Shown here: one piece after another, positions 1-9,461 of the stretch
Layout of the letters: the number at the start of each line of letters is the position of its first letter
How positions within the stretch are numbered: the stretch's first letter is position 1
Source of the DNA: Sipunculus nudus
Taxonomy: Eukaryota > Annelida > Sipuncula > Golfingiida > Sipunculidae
Length of the DNA: 64,000 bases
NCBI GenBank assembly: GCA_026874595.1
Contig: CM049318.1
Span: forward strand, 27,118,956-27,182,955
Direction of reading: 5' to 3'
Notes under the pieces: generated by a model
The model's input: only the letters and a program-made list of their open reading frames with translations
Databases searched by the model: none
What the model was told of the DNA's origin: nothing
Made by a program: the position numbers and the translations under genes

Positions 1-203
1 TGCGAAACATAATTGCAATCGTGTCCGGGCAAGACGGCTTTGTAAACCCTGCGCGTTCTTGCAGGCCTTATTTCCATTCTCCGCTTCAAGCTGTACAGAT
101 CAAGTCCACGACAGTTGTGACAGTCATCGTAACCATCGTTGTCATCGAATGATTGTGACCGTTGGGTAAATTGTGATTGATACTGCACGAGAGATATATT
201 TTT

Positions 204-301
204 AAGTAATGCTAAAAAAATTTTGACTTGTGTTCTTTGATTGTTCACAAGGAAGTAATGCTAAAAAAATTTTGACTTGTGTTCTTTGATTGTTCACAAG
301 G
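204..301. repeat. 49-bp tandem duplication
   Basis: Two identical 49-bp units, each running from AAGTAATGC to TTCACAAGG, lie head to tail with no spacer. Their identity suggests a recent duplication or slippage event. Confidence 0.9.
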
Positions 302-921
302 TGATGATTGTTATGATGACATGCTTCATGATTGTTTGAAAATTTTTTTCATACCTATGATGCTATTTTGTAAATAGGTTTCCACTGAAATATTATATAC
401 TGCAATACAGGGTAAAATTAATAATGTATACTTTCCTATGTTGATGTTAAATGAAAGTTTGAACATTATGTGCAATGATTGTACATATTTTATGATGTCT
501 CGTAGAGTTCTGAATGACTTTAGTTATGACTTAGTTTCAAAGTGGCTTTATGATGTAATATATAATAGACATGTAATACAATAAATATATAAAACACTTT
601 TATGAAATTCATTGGCACATATTCTTTTCAAAAACAAGGTTACAAACAATCGCAAAATATATTCATGGTCATGGCCTAAATAAATAACTTCCAATTACCT
701 GCCTGCTCCCCTTATATTAATGTCGACAAAACAGAATGTGTCCCTGTCTGGAACATGACAGTTATCTTATTTAATAAATGTGAAATAAACTTTTTTGTCC
801 CTCTGTATAAAATAACAAAATAAAATTTTTTATGGCGAATTTACTTTATTAAATGTGAATCATCATGCAATCCCATGCTTATTTTAAGAAATGTGACTGA
901 AACACAAAACTGAAACCTGTG

Positions 922-1137
922 TTCCATAAACATAAGCATGTGCATGTTAAAACCATATGAACAGTAAGCAGTTTTCTTTAATAAACATTATCGTTTTACT
1001 GCAACTCATGTTCATGTTGAAACAGAATAAACATGTATTCCATAAACATAAGCATGTGCATGTTAAAACCATATTAACAGTAAGCAGTTTTCTTTAATAA
1101 ACATCGTTTTACTGCAACTCATGTTCATGTTGAAACA
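922..1137. repeat. 116-bp tandem duplication
   Basis: Two units share AAGCATGTGCATGTTAAAAC, GTAAGCAGTTTTCTTTAATA and ACTGCAACTCATGTTCATG in the same order. The second unit lacks a few bases. Confidence 0.8.
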
Positions 1138-1249
1138 GGTTTATTAGACAAACATCAAGATTACAGCAAAACCGCATTAATTTTCATGTACATGTTGAAA
1201 TGGTGTTAATTGAATAAACATACGAAAACTAAAAAGTCATTAGCCAAAA

Positions 1250-2480
1250 TTAAACATCAAACAGTGTCCTTCAGTCATCCTCTAATGCCATGGCACTCCT
1301 ACATCAATCATCCTGTCCTGCCATGGCACACGTCCTGCTGGCTGTTGAAATAATCTGTTAAATAGTCCCTATATATCTTGGTCAAAACTGTGTCTCTGTT
1401 TCCTCCCTGTGAGACGTCGAAGTCTAGCAGGTAAGCATCTTGTCTCCGGGTACCAGGGATATGGTTATGAGTACAATTTTAAGCATCTAGTTAAAATGTT
1501 CTGAATGGCTGGGTTTCAGAGACGGATGAAGTTTTGAAGGCACACACAATCTTCAACGACGGTCTGTACAGTCCCTGGGGTTTGTAATATTTGTGGACAA
1601 GATGGCTCGTCATCTATGGAATATAATGCCAAAGGCATTTTCGACCACACGTCTGGCCTTAGAGACACTATATGGTTGGAAATCATTGTTTCTCTTGTCA
1701 GGTGACGGCTTGAGTATCGCATCATGAGGTATGGGCTAAGGCCTTAAATTAAAAGCGTCATCTCCCAGCAAAAAAATAGGGAAAGTTCTAGACTACCTTT
1801 TAGCCGGGTTGAAGGTGGAGGGAGTCCAATGGAGCCATCATCAAAGCATGCTTTCAGTTCTGACTGGCTGTAGATCTGGGCTTCAGACTGGCTTATAAAC
1901 CATCAACATCTATCCGCATGAATTTGTAATCCTCATCTAACAGGGCCATGAGAACTGAATGGAACCCTCTGTAGTTGTGGTACATGTTTCCAGTCTCGGA
2001 AGGCTTTCTGATGGTAACATGTTTCCCATCCAGGGCACGAGAAACATTTTAGCACATCATGAACTCCTCAGCAAAATCTTCCAAAGTGTCTCTGTCAACA
2101 GGGTAGGTGATAACTTCATTTCTTAGCTCCTTCACCAAGGTATCACAGACCTCTTTCACCAACAAAAGACAGTGTTTTTGATACCCGGAAGTCATATTTC
2201 AGGGTGGAATAGGAATTTCCTGTTCCCAGATGACACAGTGTGATGGAAAGCATCATCTCTGGTTACCGAGTCGTTCTGTAGTATGTGTCTTCTTTTTCTA
2301 TGAAGTGGGAGATGCTTTTAAAAAAGTTCGTCAAACATGGATGGGGCGACTCTCAAGAAGTTTTAGAGGGTCTCTTGGTCATCCAAGCGGAGCTCCTACA
2401 TTAGCTGCTTCCTCCTGTTAGGTTTCACCCAGTTCCTTAACAAACAGGAGCTTGGTCTTCTCCTTTTTAGCCCTCAGCCC
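1250..2480 (-). pseudogene. PIF/Harbinger transposase pseudogene (HARBI1-like)
   Basis: Read on the minus strand in several frames, this region gives the ordered blocks of a DDE_4-type nuclease. They are ELRLDD (about 2,400), FLRVAPSMFDELF (about 2,340), LGTGNSYSTLKYDFRV (about 2,200), ALDGKHVTIRKP (about 2,020), YKFMRIDVDG (about 1,915), SQSEAQIYSQSEL (about 1,880) and ARRVVENAFGI (about 1,640). The likely catalytic residues are visible as D in LDGKH, D in RIDVDG and E in VVENAFG. In the living family this enzyme cuts and pastes a DNA transposon in the nucleus, together with a Myb-like partner, which is not seen here. Stops and at least four frame changes show it is dead. The N-terminal part seems to lie beyond an inserted repeat (3,300-3,410). 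Confidence 0.88.
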
Positions 2481-2489
2481 TTAGGCTGA

Positions 2490-3290
2490 TGGGCTATTGT
2501 CGTCACCCAATCTGTCCGTCCGTCCGTCCGATATCTTTAACCTTGTGAGCAGGATATCTCTAAAAGGATTCACATTAGGAATTTTATTTCTTCGGTGAAG
2601 ATATATATTGATAAAATATCGGTCAAGTTCGAAGTTTGGTGACCTTGACCTATTTTTTCACGTTTTAGAGCTGATTATAGAAAAACACTCAGAAGCTTAT
2701 TTCTCAGGAAGCATTAAGTGGATTTTCACAAAACTTACTATGGTCATTGTTACTGACGGTTTGTACCTGCTGCATAAATTTAGTGGCACCACCTACAATT
2801 TTTAATTTTAATGAATTTTTATCGGATTTTTCTACTTTTGCCATGTGAGCGGGATATCTCTAAAAGGATTCACCGTAGGAATTTTATTTTTTTTAGGTGA
2901 AGATGTATATTGACGAAATCTCGATCGAATTCGAAAAAGGGTGACCTTTACCTATTTTTCCACATTTTAGAGCTGATTATAGAAAAACACATCTTATTTC
3001 TCATGAAACATTTGGTGGATTTTCACAAAACTTTCTATGTTCATTGAGACTGATAGTCTGTATTTGCTGCACAAGTTTGGTGACACCACCTACAATTTCT
3101 GATTTATAATGATTTTTTATCGGATTTTTTAACTTTGGCCTTGTGGGCAGGATATCTTCTAAAAGCATTTGGTGGAATGTATTGAAACATGGTACATACC
3201 TCTCCAGTTTAGATTTATAACTGAGACATGTACAGATATACATCCATGAGAGAACAAACATTTTGTACTTGTTACTGTTACGACCTATAA
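2490..3290. repeat. mollusc tandem repeat, ~300-bp units
   Basis: Units beginning near TTGTGAGCAGGATATCTCTA recur at about 2,540, 2,840 and 3,145. Each has the same internal order: a GTGACCTT.ACCTATTTTT segment, then AGAGCTGATTATAGAAAAAC, then TTCACAAAACTT, then a GGTG/GGCACCACCTACAATTT segment. It starts just after a (CCGT)n stretch at about 2,513-2,530, the usual head of this mollusc repeat class. It sits between two parts of the Harbinger pseudogene. Confidence 0.75.
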
Positions 3291-3299
3291 ACACTTTTC

Positions 3300-3410
3300 T
3301 GTTGGCTGGGGGCTTTTGTCAGCTTCTGCTGATATTCTAGTTCTTTCTAGCTCTACCATCTAATTGTCCTCTTGCTCTTCTTCCAACAAAAATTGCCTGA
3401 AACCAATATT
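3300..3410 (-). pseudogene. probable N-terminal piece of the Harbinger transposase
   Basis: On the minus strand this gives FLLEEEQEDN followed, after a stop, by MVELERTRISAEAD. An acidic and basic stretch of this kind commonly precedes the helix-rich N-terminus of PIF transposases. Its position upstream of 1,250-2,480 on the same strand, with only the tandem repeat between, suggests a single gene split by an insertion. An unrelated acidic fragment is possible. Confidence 0.4.
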
Positions 3411-3479
3411 CAACATGTTAAGGGCTGCAAAGTTATCTATGGTACTCGGCAAAATTCTTGAAATCTTGGTCAGTAATAG

Positions 3480-3590
3480 ATGACGATGAACCAGCTTGTT
3501 AGGAAACGGCCCGTATTTATACCCTAGCTTGTGCCCAGATGACGAATCAGCTAGTTAGGAAACGGTCCGTATTTATACCCTAGCTTGTCC
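3480..3590. repeat. ~55-bp tandem duplication
   Basis: AGGAAACGG(C/T)CCGTATTTAT followed by ACCCTAGCTTGT occurs twice, each copy preceded by a GATGACGA.. segment. Confidence 0.8.
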
Positions 3591-3599
3591 CAACTCAAT

Positions 3600-4540
3600 G
3601 CAGACATGGTGGACTTAGTAAGAACTGCGTGAGAACGACAGAAACGTACTAAAAACGAGTAAACTTTAAGAACCTTTTAGGAACGTGTTGCCAACTTGTA
3701 ATTTTGTATGGAACGTATTTGAATGGAATGAAGACGCACTAAGGACGTATTGCTGTCGAATTGGGTCTGTCTGCGAACGGGATGATGAGTTACAGACGGA
3801 CCCGTCGATATGCACACATACTTCCAATTGATACCCGACCACGCCACGTCGTAACACGTTCCTGGTATGATCAAAGTACCGCAATGCCCTTTGTAGTACC
3901 TCCTTCCCATTACAGGTACGTTGTCACTTCGTGTAAATGAAGTACTGGATGGTCGCAGGAAACGTTTGAGCAGGTACGACGGTCTATGAAGGCCCGTCCA
4001 TGAAGTTCGTAAACAGACCACAAAACATGTCTTCTACGTCCACTCCGTTTGAGCCTATTCGGCAACATTTTCAAGAACGTAGTGAGAACGAGTTCGGTGT
4101 GATGGGGCTTTAACGCATGCCACATACTTGCCGCAACCACCGTCATGTGGAAGTTAAATAAATTCGATATAGGAATCATCAGAAAATGCATTTCCATTAT
4201 TTGAAATTTTTCAAGGCATCCGGATTGATTTTCAAATATTATATATACTTTTATCTTGAATCCCACTTTTGCATCCCCGCGCTATTTAGTATTTACTTTT
4301 GACAATACAATTTTTTTAAATAAATCTCTTTTTGAGTAATCTGGGTTTTGAACCATGGTTTAGTTTACCTTATGAGTAAAAATGCTGCTATTCGCATTTG
4401 AAATCCATTCTACCATAAGTGGAAAAAGAAAGGAATTTTGCTGAGTGAACACGAGACGCGCTGAGATACAGCAGTGGTACAACCTTAATGAATGAATAAT
4501 ACACGTCAATTTGAAGAATCCCATTTACATATGTTTGCAT
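3600..4540. other. gene-poor stretch
   Basis: Overlapping minus-strand open frames of 72-118 codons exist, but none resembles a known family and they overlap each other in different frames. The 3,600-4,140 part is less AT-rich than its neighbours and may be a decayed mobile element. Confidence 0.4.
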
Positions 4541-4555
4541 TTATGCATTACTCAC

Positions 4556-4597
4556 CAGCAAAACATCTCCTCTTCTTCTTCGTCGAAGATGGAGTAC
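4556..4597 (-). CDS. microexon candidate (42 nt), basic segment
   Basis: On the minus strand a TTTTGTAG acceptor precedes and a GTGAGTAATG donor follows a 42-nt exon. If it continues from the exon at 4,899-4,929, which ends in phase 1, it reads STPSSTKKKRRCFA and leaves one base for the next codon. The two phases fit. The KKKRR run could be a nuclear-localisation or basic tail signal. This is inferred from splice signals only; no downstream exon or stop was found inside the window. Confidence 0.42.
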
Positions 4598-4639
4598 CTA
4601 CAAAACATATAATGCGTTATTTGTTAACGTTGTTTACAT

Positions 4640-4641
4640 TT
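4640..4641. other. placeholder boundary between exon candidates
   Basis: Nothing beyond AT-rich intron-like sequence is seen between 4,598 and 4,840. Confidence 0.1.
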
Positions 4642-4838
4642 CATCTTCGAACATAATAAAAAAAAATACATGTTTGATGTATAATGCGTAATAATATGTC
4701 TAGTTCATCAGTCATACGCATTTCACTCATCCAACATCTGTGAAAGTATAAAATAAGAGAAGGTTTAAACGGCTCTCCTTCTAATGTTTTTCTTAAGTAC
4801 GTGCTGATAATGAAAATTGTTGTTATCATTTCAATGTA

Positions 4839-4840
<2 letters not shown>

Positions 4841-4890
<50 letters not shown>
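4841..4890. repeat. (AT)n microsatellite
   Basis: Fifty bases of pure AT dinucleotide, immediately downstream (minus strand) of the donor of the 4,899-4,929 exon. Confidence 0.98.
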
Positions 4891-4892
<2 letters not shown>

Positions 4893-4898
4893 ACTTAC

Positions 4899-4929
4899 TG
4901 CTTGGCGCTTTGGACTTCTTTTTGTCAAT
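4899..4929 (-). CDS. microexon candidate (31 nt), lysine-rich
   Basis: Minus-strand acceptor CTATTGCAG and donor GTAAGTGG bound 31 nt reading IDKKKSKAPS plus one base. GTAAGT is a near-ideal donor. Splicing to 4,556-4,597 gives IDKKKSKAPSSTPSST with no stop. Like other exons upstream on this strand it begins with ATT (I). Confidence 0.45.
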
Positions 4930-5614
4930 CTGCAATAGATAAAAATCAACTGTAGAAGTTACAGTTTCTGTCCTAATAATGCAGGAAATTTAAATATGGA
5001 TGCCGCTGTTGTTTATTTTCTTATTCGCTTTAAAGATACAACAACAACATTTGAAGCAGTAGCAACTAAAATATAAGCACATGACAAAATTACAAACACA
5101 TGTCATGAAACATGAAATACCGCCGTAATCCAAATGTAGAATATTTTATGACATACAGGTTTCCGTATAAAGCGTTGAAAATGAAGAGAAAGTTTTGTGT
5201 TTGGCTTAGCTGACTGACAGTAGTCTTATATATCGCCGTCCAATGTCTCCGTAAATAGGATACAGATTTGTATCAAGAAACCTCAAAATATATATCCTTT
5301 GAAGTGCTGTTAAAATCTCTTGAAACCTGAAATTTAAAGTCTCGAGCCATAACTTTACATGAAGACTGGTTGAGTATAAATTCGCAGGAGACATTATATG
5401 AACTCACAGTGATCTTACTTCCTTAAGTTACAGGCCGAAAAGGTTTGCACCTGATGTTCAGGTCAAATATTTAAAACGTAAAAGAAGGTCAGAGTGACCT
5501 ATATTCTGCAAGCAACTGGCCGACAATTTGATTAGGAATAAATAGAAATTCAGGCATGGCACCAAACTAACCTTTTACTCCGAAAAGTAGTTTCGGTAGT
5601 TGACGTCTTGTTCG
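4930..5614. other. intron-like and repeat sequence
   Basis: AT-rich sequence. From about 5,400 it carries degraded pieces of the mollusc repeat with AGGTCA and GTGACCTATATTCTGC motifs. It is the left flank of the DIRS element. Confidence 0.4.
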
Positions 5615-5734
5615 AGGAATGCATGGTGCTTAACCCTATACCTCTTTCTCTGACACGGTAAAATTAGGTCGTTGCCAGGGCGACCCCTGACGCTAGCTAC
5701 CCCCTAGGACACTCCGACATATTCACTTTCCACG
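5615..5734 (+). repeat. DIRS left inverted terminal repeat
   Basis: About 120 bp beginning AGGAATGCATGGTGCTTAAC and ending ACTTTCCACG. It matches the reverse complement of 9,304-9,428 at most positions, including GTAAAATTAGGTCGTTGCC and CCCCTGACGCTAGCTACC. Confidence 0.92.
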
Positions 5735-5772
5735 GGGAGAGCCCAAAAGAAACCCCCAGGGGAAGGGAAAAG

Positions 5773-5823
5773 GTAAGTTTCATTACGTGGATTTACATTG
5801 TTCCAGGAATGCATGGTGCTTAA
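5773..5823 (+). repeat. DIRS internal complementary region
   Basis: This 51-bp block is the reverse complement of 9,410-9,461, with one substitution and one gap. It combines the terminal repeat start with the extension found only at the right end. In known DIRS elements this region templates the joining of the two ends into a circle. Confidence 0.88.
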
Positions 5824-5849
5824 GTACAGACTTAACAAAATCGGAGCGG

Positions 5850-6990
5850 GACTACTGCGTGGAAGAACCGGTAGCAGAGCCCTGGACAACGCGACCGGCG
5901 GCAACAACACCCCCGAAGAAGACAGGGACGGAAGATCGCGGAGATAAAAAGGAGCGAAGGTGTTGGAGGACTTCCACACCCCGCGGTCCAGAAGTTCGGA
6001 CAGAGAGCCACCAGACGCAACAGTGAGAGTCGCGGCGATGGCACGGACCTCCTGGGCCTTGACCCGAAGGTACTCAAGCTGCTCAGGCGCGCACTGGCGA
6101 TAGCCTTGATAATGACATCCTTAATCCATCTGGAGATCGTGATAGGAGATATTTCACGGGACGGCCTCGACGCAGTGAGGCGACTAGTCTGAATGAACAG
6201 ATGAGAGCGGGAACCTCCCTCGTGAGTGAGCTGTCGCAGGCGGATAGTAACGGAGAGAATGCACCGGGCAATTCACTCCACCATACTTGTGACGATCATT
6301 GGGCAGAGCGAGAATAGTCCATGGACGAAACGATTCGGAAACCCGCTGGTTCTTACGTAAGAACCCCGGAGCGAGGTGAAGTGTCACAGACGAGCCGTCT
6401 GCCTCGACGACGGTGTTTGCCTAGTCGGTTAAGAGCGCATGGAGCTCGCTGCGGCGTCCCGCGGAAGCCATAGCAAGTTAAATGGCGGTCTTGCGCGACA
6501 CATGAAATAAGGAAGCCTGGGAGAGCGGCTCGTAAGGCGGAAGTTGGAGATGCTGAAGCACGAGGCCCAGCTGCCACGACGGAACGTAGGATCGAGCCGG
6601 AGTATAACGTAAGGCCACTGACCGAAAGAAGTCCGTGAAAATGGAACTCTGAAGGTCCCTGTGAGCGCCGAGGGGTTTCAGGACGGACAATAAGGCCGCC
6701 CGATAGCTTACTGTCTTAGTACGGTAAAGGAACATGAAAAATTCCAAGAGTTCTCGATCCGATGGGGAAGGTATGCTGATGTCCCGACTGGACGCCCAAG
6801 AAACGAAAACATCCAGCGGGAGTCGTAGGAGCGGTTAGATGTGCCTTTTCTCGGTGCGGCGACGAGAGCCGCTGCTTACTCTGAAAATCCCGCCTGACGG
6901 AGGTGATGGATGATAAAAAGCATCCTATCAGACGGGACTGGGCCTGGGACTGATGAAAGAGGCCCTGTTGTAGGAGGTCGGGCCAATCCG
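5850..6990 (-). pseudogene. DIRS tyrosine recombinase pseudogene
   Basis: In N-to-C order the minus strand shows RQAGFSE then AAALVAAPR and YDSRW (about 6,880-6,810), SWASSRDISIP and ELLEFFMFL (about 6,790-6,720), LVLQHLQLPPYEPLSQASL (about 6,550), KTAI and LAMASAGRRSELHAL (about 6,480-6,430; RRSEL holds the first catalytic Arg), CPVHSLRYY (about 6,280), an ISRWIKDVI block (about 6,100), KAQEVRAIAATL (about 6,050) and WKSSNTFAPFYLRDL (about 5,970-5,930, with the presumed nucleophilic Tyr). These are the blocks of DIRS integrases. The HxxR position reads Q-E-V-R, so the His looks lost. A stop after RQAGFSE, another after KTAI and several frame changes show it is inactive. Confidence 0.88.
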
Positions 6991-7090
6991 GTAGTAGAAG
7001 GGGCCAATCGGCTTGTAAGTCGAGTAGGAGAGGACTTCAGAGGGCTCGACGTGGAACCCGCAGCACGAGGATTAGGTGGGTCGAGAGAAA
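6940..7090 (-). pseudogene. residual C-terminal tail of DIRS pol
   Basis: One minus-strand frame gives LILVLRVPRRAL, LDLQADWPLLLPDWPDLLQQG and SRLIGCFLSS, of which the middle block is read here as LDLQADWPLL then LPDWPDLLQQG. This resembles the end of the RNase H part of DIRS pol (a LI.AP.WP...LL.L...LP..PDLL.Q pattern) that normally overlaps the recombinase start. No RT active-site (Y/F)xDD box or RNase H acidic cluster is found upstream, where gag follows directly. Confidence 0.6.
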
Positions 7091-7189
7091 GCGCTCCAGG
7101 CGTGAGAGGAGCCGAGGGACTAGTCGTTCGGGGGGAAACGATAAAGGAATCGATCATTCCGGTTGAGTTCGAAGGCGAGATGAGGGAGC

Positions 7190-9181
7190 CAGAGACGCGA
7201 AGCACTTTTCGGCGACCCAAGAAATGTTTGTTCAGACGGACGCCTGACAAGAGGACGTCTCTCCGGGAATCTTTCTGAGATACGCTTCTTGCCTGGTTGT
7301 AAGCGCGTTGTCTTTGAGGACTGTTCCGCTCGAGCTAAGGCTCGCTGATAAACTTACTTAACTTTCCCCCGAAGAGGGTCGTGCCCGTACGCGGTTGCGC
7401 GTAGAGCTCTTGTAGCTCCGAAGGAAGTTAACGCGGTTGAGCCGACTGAAGCTGCTTGAGTACTGCGTGTCTACGTAAAAGTATTGCGCTTTCTGTGATT
7501 CGCCACACCGCTAGATGAAGCTCTTGTAGGTTGGGAATCGGGCATCTCGCCACATTAGCGACCGGATCTGGTGACTGATCGTAGATCAAAAGAGTCATAG
7601 ACGATTCCCGCTGCTTCTCTACCGAATGTCTATATCCGCAATGGCGACGTCTTAGGTTACGACTGTTTAATTGACGAAGGGAAGACCGTCGTTAAATCGC
7701 TGATCGGCCCCCTGTCATGTTGTATCGCCGTCGAAGGCACGCACTTGAGAGGCGGGTGCAGAATGAGTTTAGGCAGAGAGGTCTGGCTTAAGTGTCTCGG
7801 GCTCCATAAGTGGCCTACTGGCCATGGTTTAGGAGGAAACAACTCCTTGTCCGTTGCTGGAGAGAAGTCTCCCTGCAGCACTCGCGAATGAAATTCTAGG
7901 AAAGTCTCCGTAGGTCCCCGAATTCAATGCATGTCGATTTTACCTTCGGTAGCGAAGCCCCGAAGGGCAGAAACAGTCCGGCTTGAGCTCTGGTGGTCGT
8001 GCGGATGCTCAATTGATCTCTGAAATCTCTGAAATCTCGGTGGATCGCTTACGAAGGCTGACTCCGAAGCCATATACCGAGCAGACTGATCTAACAACTC
8101 TGCTTTAGTATGTGCCCTTAGCAAGTGTTTCTTTTCTTTGTGAGGCCCAGAAATCCGAATCCTCGTCTTGATCCTCCTCCGACGGAGGATCTTGTCCCTA
8201 TAACTCCGCTGTGTGATAGGGTTCTGTGATTGAGTCCGTTAGGATCGCGCCCGAACGATCGCCCTACCCTTTCTCCTGACCTACGGAGGGAGGGAACTCT
8301 GTCAATTGTTTTGAACGGAGATCTAGAGAGCCAGGTGTCTGACCATGAGCTACGTGACTCGAAGGGAGTTCGTGATCTCTTACGGTCGAATGCATAGCTC
8401 TGTCCGCCGCGTCTACTCCTAATCCAGGACAACGCGTGACGGAAACTCGCGAAAGTTCTCTGACGGACGGTCCGAAGTCCCTGCGCAACTCTGCCTAGAT
8501 GGATTGGACAGGCCTAGTGTTCTTCCCCCCACCCCGTCGACCCCAACTGTGGGAAGGCGCAAAGACGCGTGTAAATCCGCATTCTGTTGGGAACCAACGT
8601 GCGTTTTCACCGCACGGCGATCCTAATGTTTAAGCTGGCTAGGAGGTGGAGTAGAAAAACTTAGAAAAAAACGTTTGTTAAATTAGTGTCTCTCCGGGCT
8701 GAAGTGGACGGTTGGGTAACTACTATTGATGGCTCTAACCGTGGCATAGCCTGAGGGGGCTGGTCACCTCCGAAACGGGAGCCAGGGACGGAGGGCCTGC
8801 AACCGAAACCGTAGGCGCGTTTGTAGCTGAGGGAGAGACCACAGAAGGAACCGAATTCTTTAAGGAAACGTCCTCCCGTTTCGGTTTAGTCATCGAAGAA
8901 CTATTCCCCACCCCCCCTCCCCGGCTGCGCGAGGACGACCTCTTTGCCTGTCTTGGCGGGAACTTTAGACATGGACGAGGGCTTAAAATGGGACTCTTAT
9001 CTTTTCCACGCTTTTCTGTCCCAGGTCAAACAAAAAGCGCAGGGAGAGGAGGCTCCCCCCCCCCCCCCCCCCCGCACTTGGCTGAGTTAGCTAGACAATC
9101 GGGACAAGGGCCGTGAACGTCCCATAGAGTTAACAGGGAGAAACAATCATTACAAGAGAGGCGACGCTTGGGTGAATCCAT
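7190..9181 (-). pseudogene. DIRS gag-like pseudogene
   Basis: A minus-strand ATG at 9,181 opens MDSPKRRLSCNDCF, followed by HGPCPDCLANSAKC. This is a CxxC...DxHxxCxxC zinc-binding motif typical of gag in DIRS elements. Further on, frames give a serine-rich middle, LQELHLAVWRITESAILL (about 7,510) and GTTLFGGKLSKFI (about 7,370), the usual gag C-terminal region with an LFGGK box. A 19-base poly-C tract at 9,055-9,073 interrupts the frame just after the zinc motif, and several further stops are present. Gag coats the element RNA in the cytoplasm in active relatives. Confidence 0.75.
9055..9073. repeat. C19 homopolymer inside gag
   Basis: Nineteen consecutive C on the plus strand (poly-G in the gag sense strand), right after the zinc-motif codons. 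This is a slippage-prone site and breaks the reading frame. Confidence 0.95.
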
Positions 9182-9303
9182 ACTAGGAAGTAAACAATTC
9201 CAACTATAATTCGAAAAGGGGACCGTGCCGGGTACTTACCCTCTAAGGCCTGGCTTATACTGAGCAGACAGTTAACCAGCACGTCCGTTTCGGAAGAGCG
9301 ACA

Positions 9304-9461
9304 CGTGGAAAGTGAATATGGCGGAGTGTCCTAGAGGGTAGCTAGCGTCAGGGGTCACCCTGGCAACGACCTAATTTTACCATGTTGGAAAAAACTAAGA
9401 GGTAGAAGGTTAAGCACCATGCATTCCTGGAACAATGTAAGTCCACGTAATGAAACTTTAC
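9304..9461 (-). repeat. DIRS right inverted terminal repeat with extension
   Basis: 9,304-9,428 is the inverted copy of the left repeat. 9,429-9,461 is the extra end segment whose complement is found in the internal complementary region. DIRS elements characteristically have such unequal termini. Confidence 0.9.

Larger units (their letters stand above)
1..1240. other. AT-rich DNA with two small tandem duplications, no gene seen
   Basis: No coding pattern is recognised. A 49-bp unit is duplicated in direct tandem at 204-252 and 253-301. A second tandem duplication has a period of about 116 bp: the block starting at 922 (TTCCATAAACATAAGCATG) recurs at 1038 with few changes and runs to about 1137. 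Confidence 0.6.
5615..9461 (-). mobile_element. DIRS-type tyrosine-recombinase retrotransposon, RT/RNase H deleted
   Basis: Inverted terminal repeats (5,615-5,734 and 9,304-9,428) flank minus-strand remains of gag (from 9,181) and of a tyrosine recombinase (to about 5,850). A 51-bp internal complementary region (5,773-5,823) is the reverse complement of the right terminus including its extension. This arrangement of inverted repeats plus an internal complementary region is diagnostic of DIRS elements, which integrate through a circular intermediate without target duplication. Between gag and recombinase only the extreme C-terminal tail of pol is left, so about 1.5 kb coding RT and RNase H is missing. 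Coding parts carry stops and frameshifts. The element lies where an intron of the minus-strand microexon chain would be. Confidence 0.88.

Noticed and set aside
3910-4266. 118-codon minus-strand open frame
   Set aside because: Overlaps two other unrelated frames, shows no motif, and has no promoter or splice context.
4640-4641. Intron between the two 3' exon candidates
   Set aside because: An entry in the feature list with these coordinates is only a boundary note and not a feature; it should be ignored.
6876-7278. Overlapping open frames of about 120 codons on both strands
   Set aside because: They fall in GC-rich DIRS DNA where stops are rare; the real content is the pol tail and recombinase start in other minus-strand frames.
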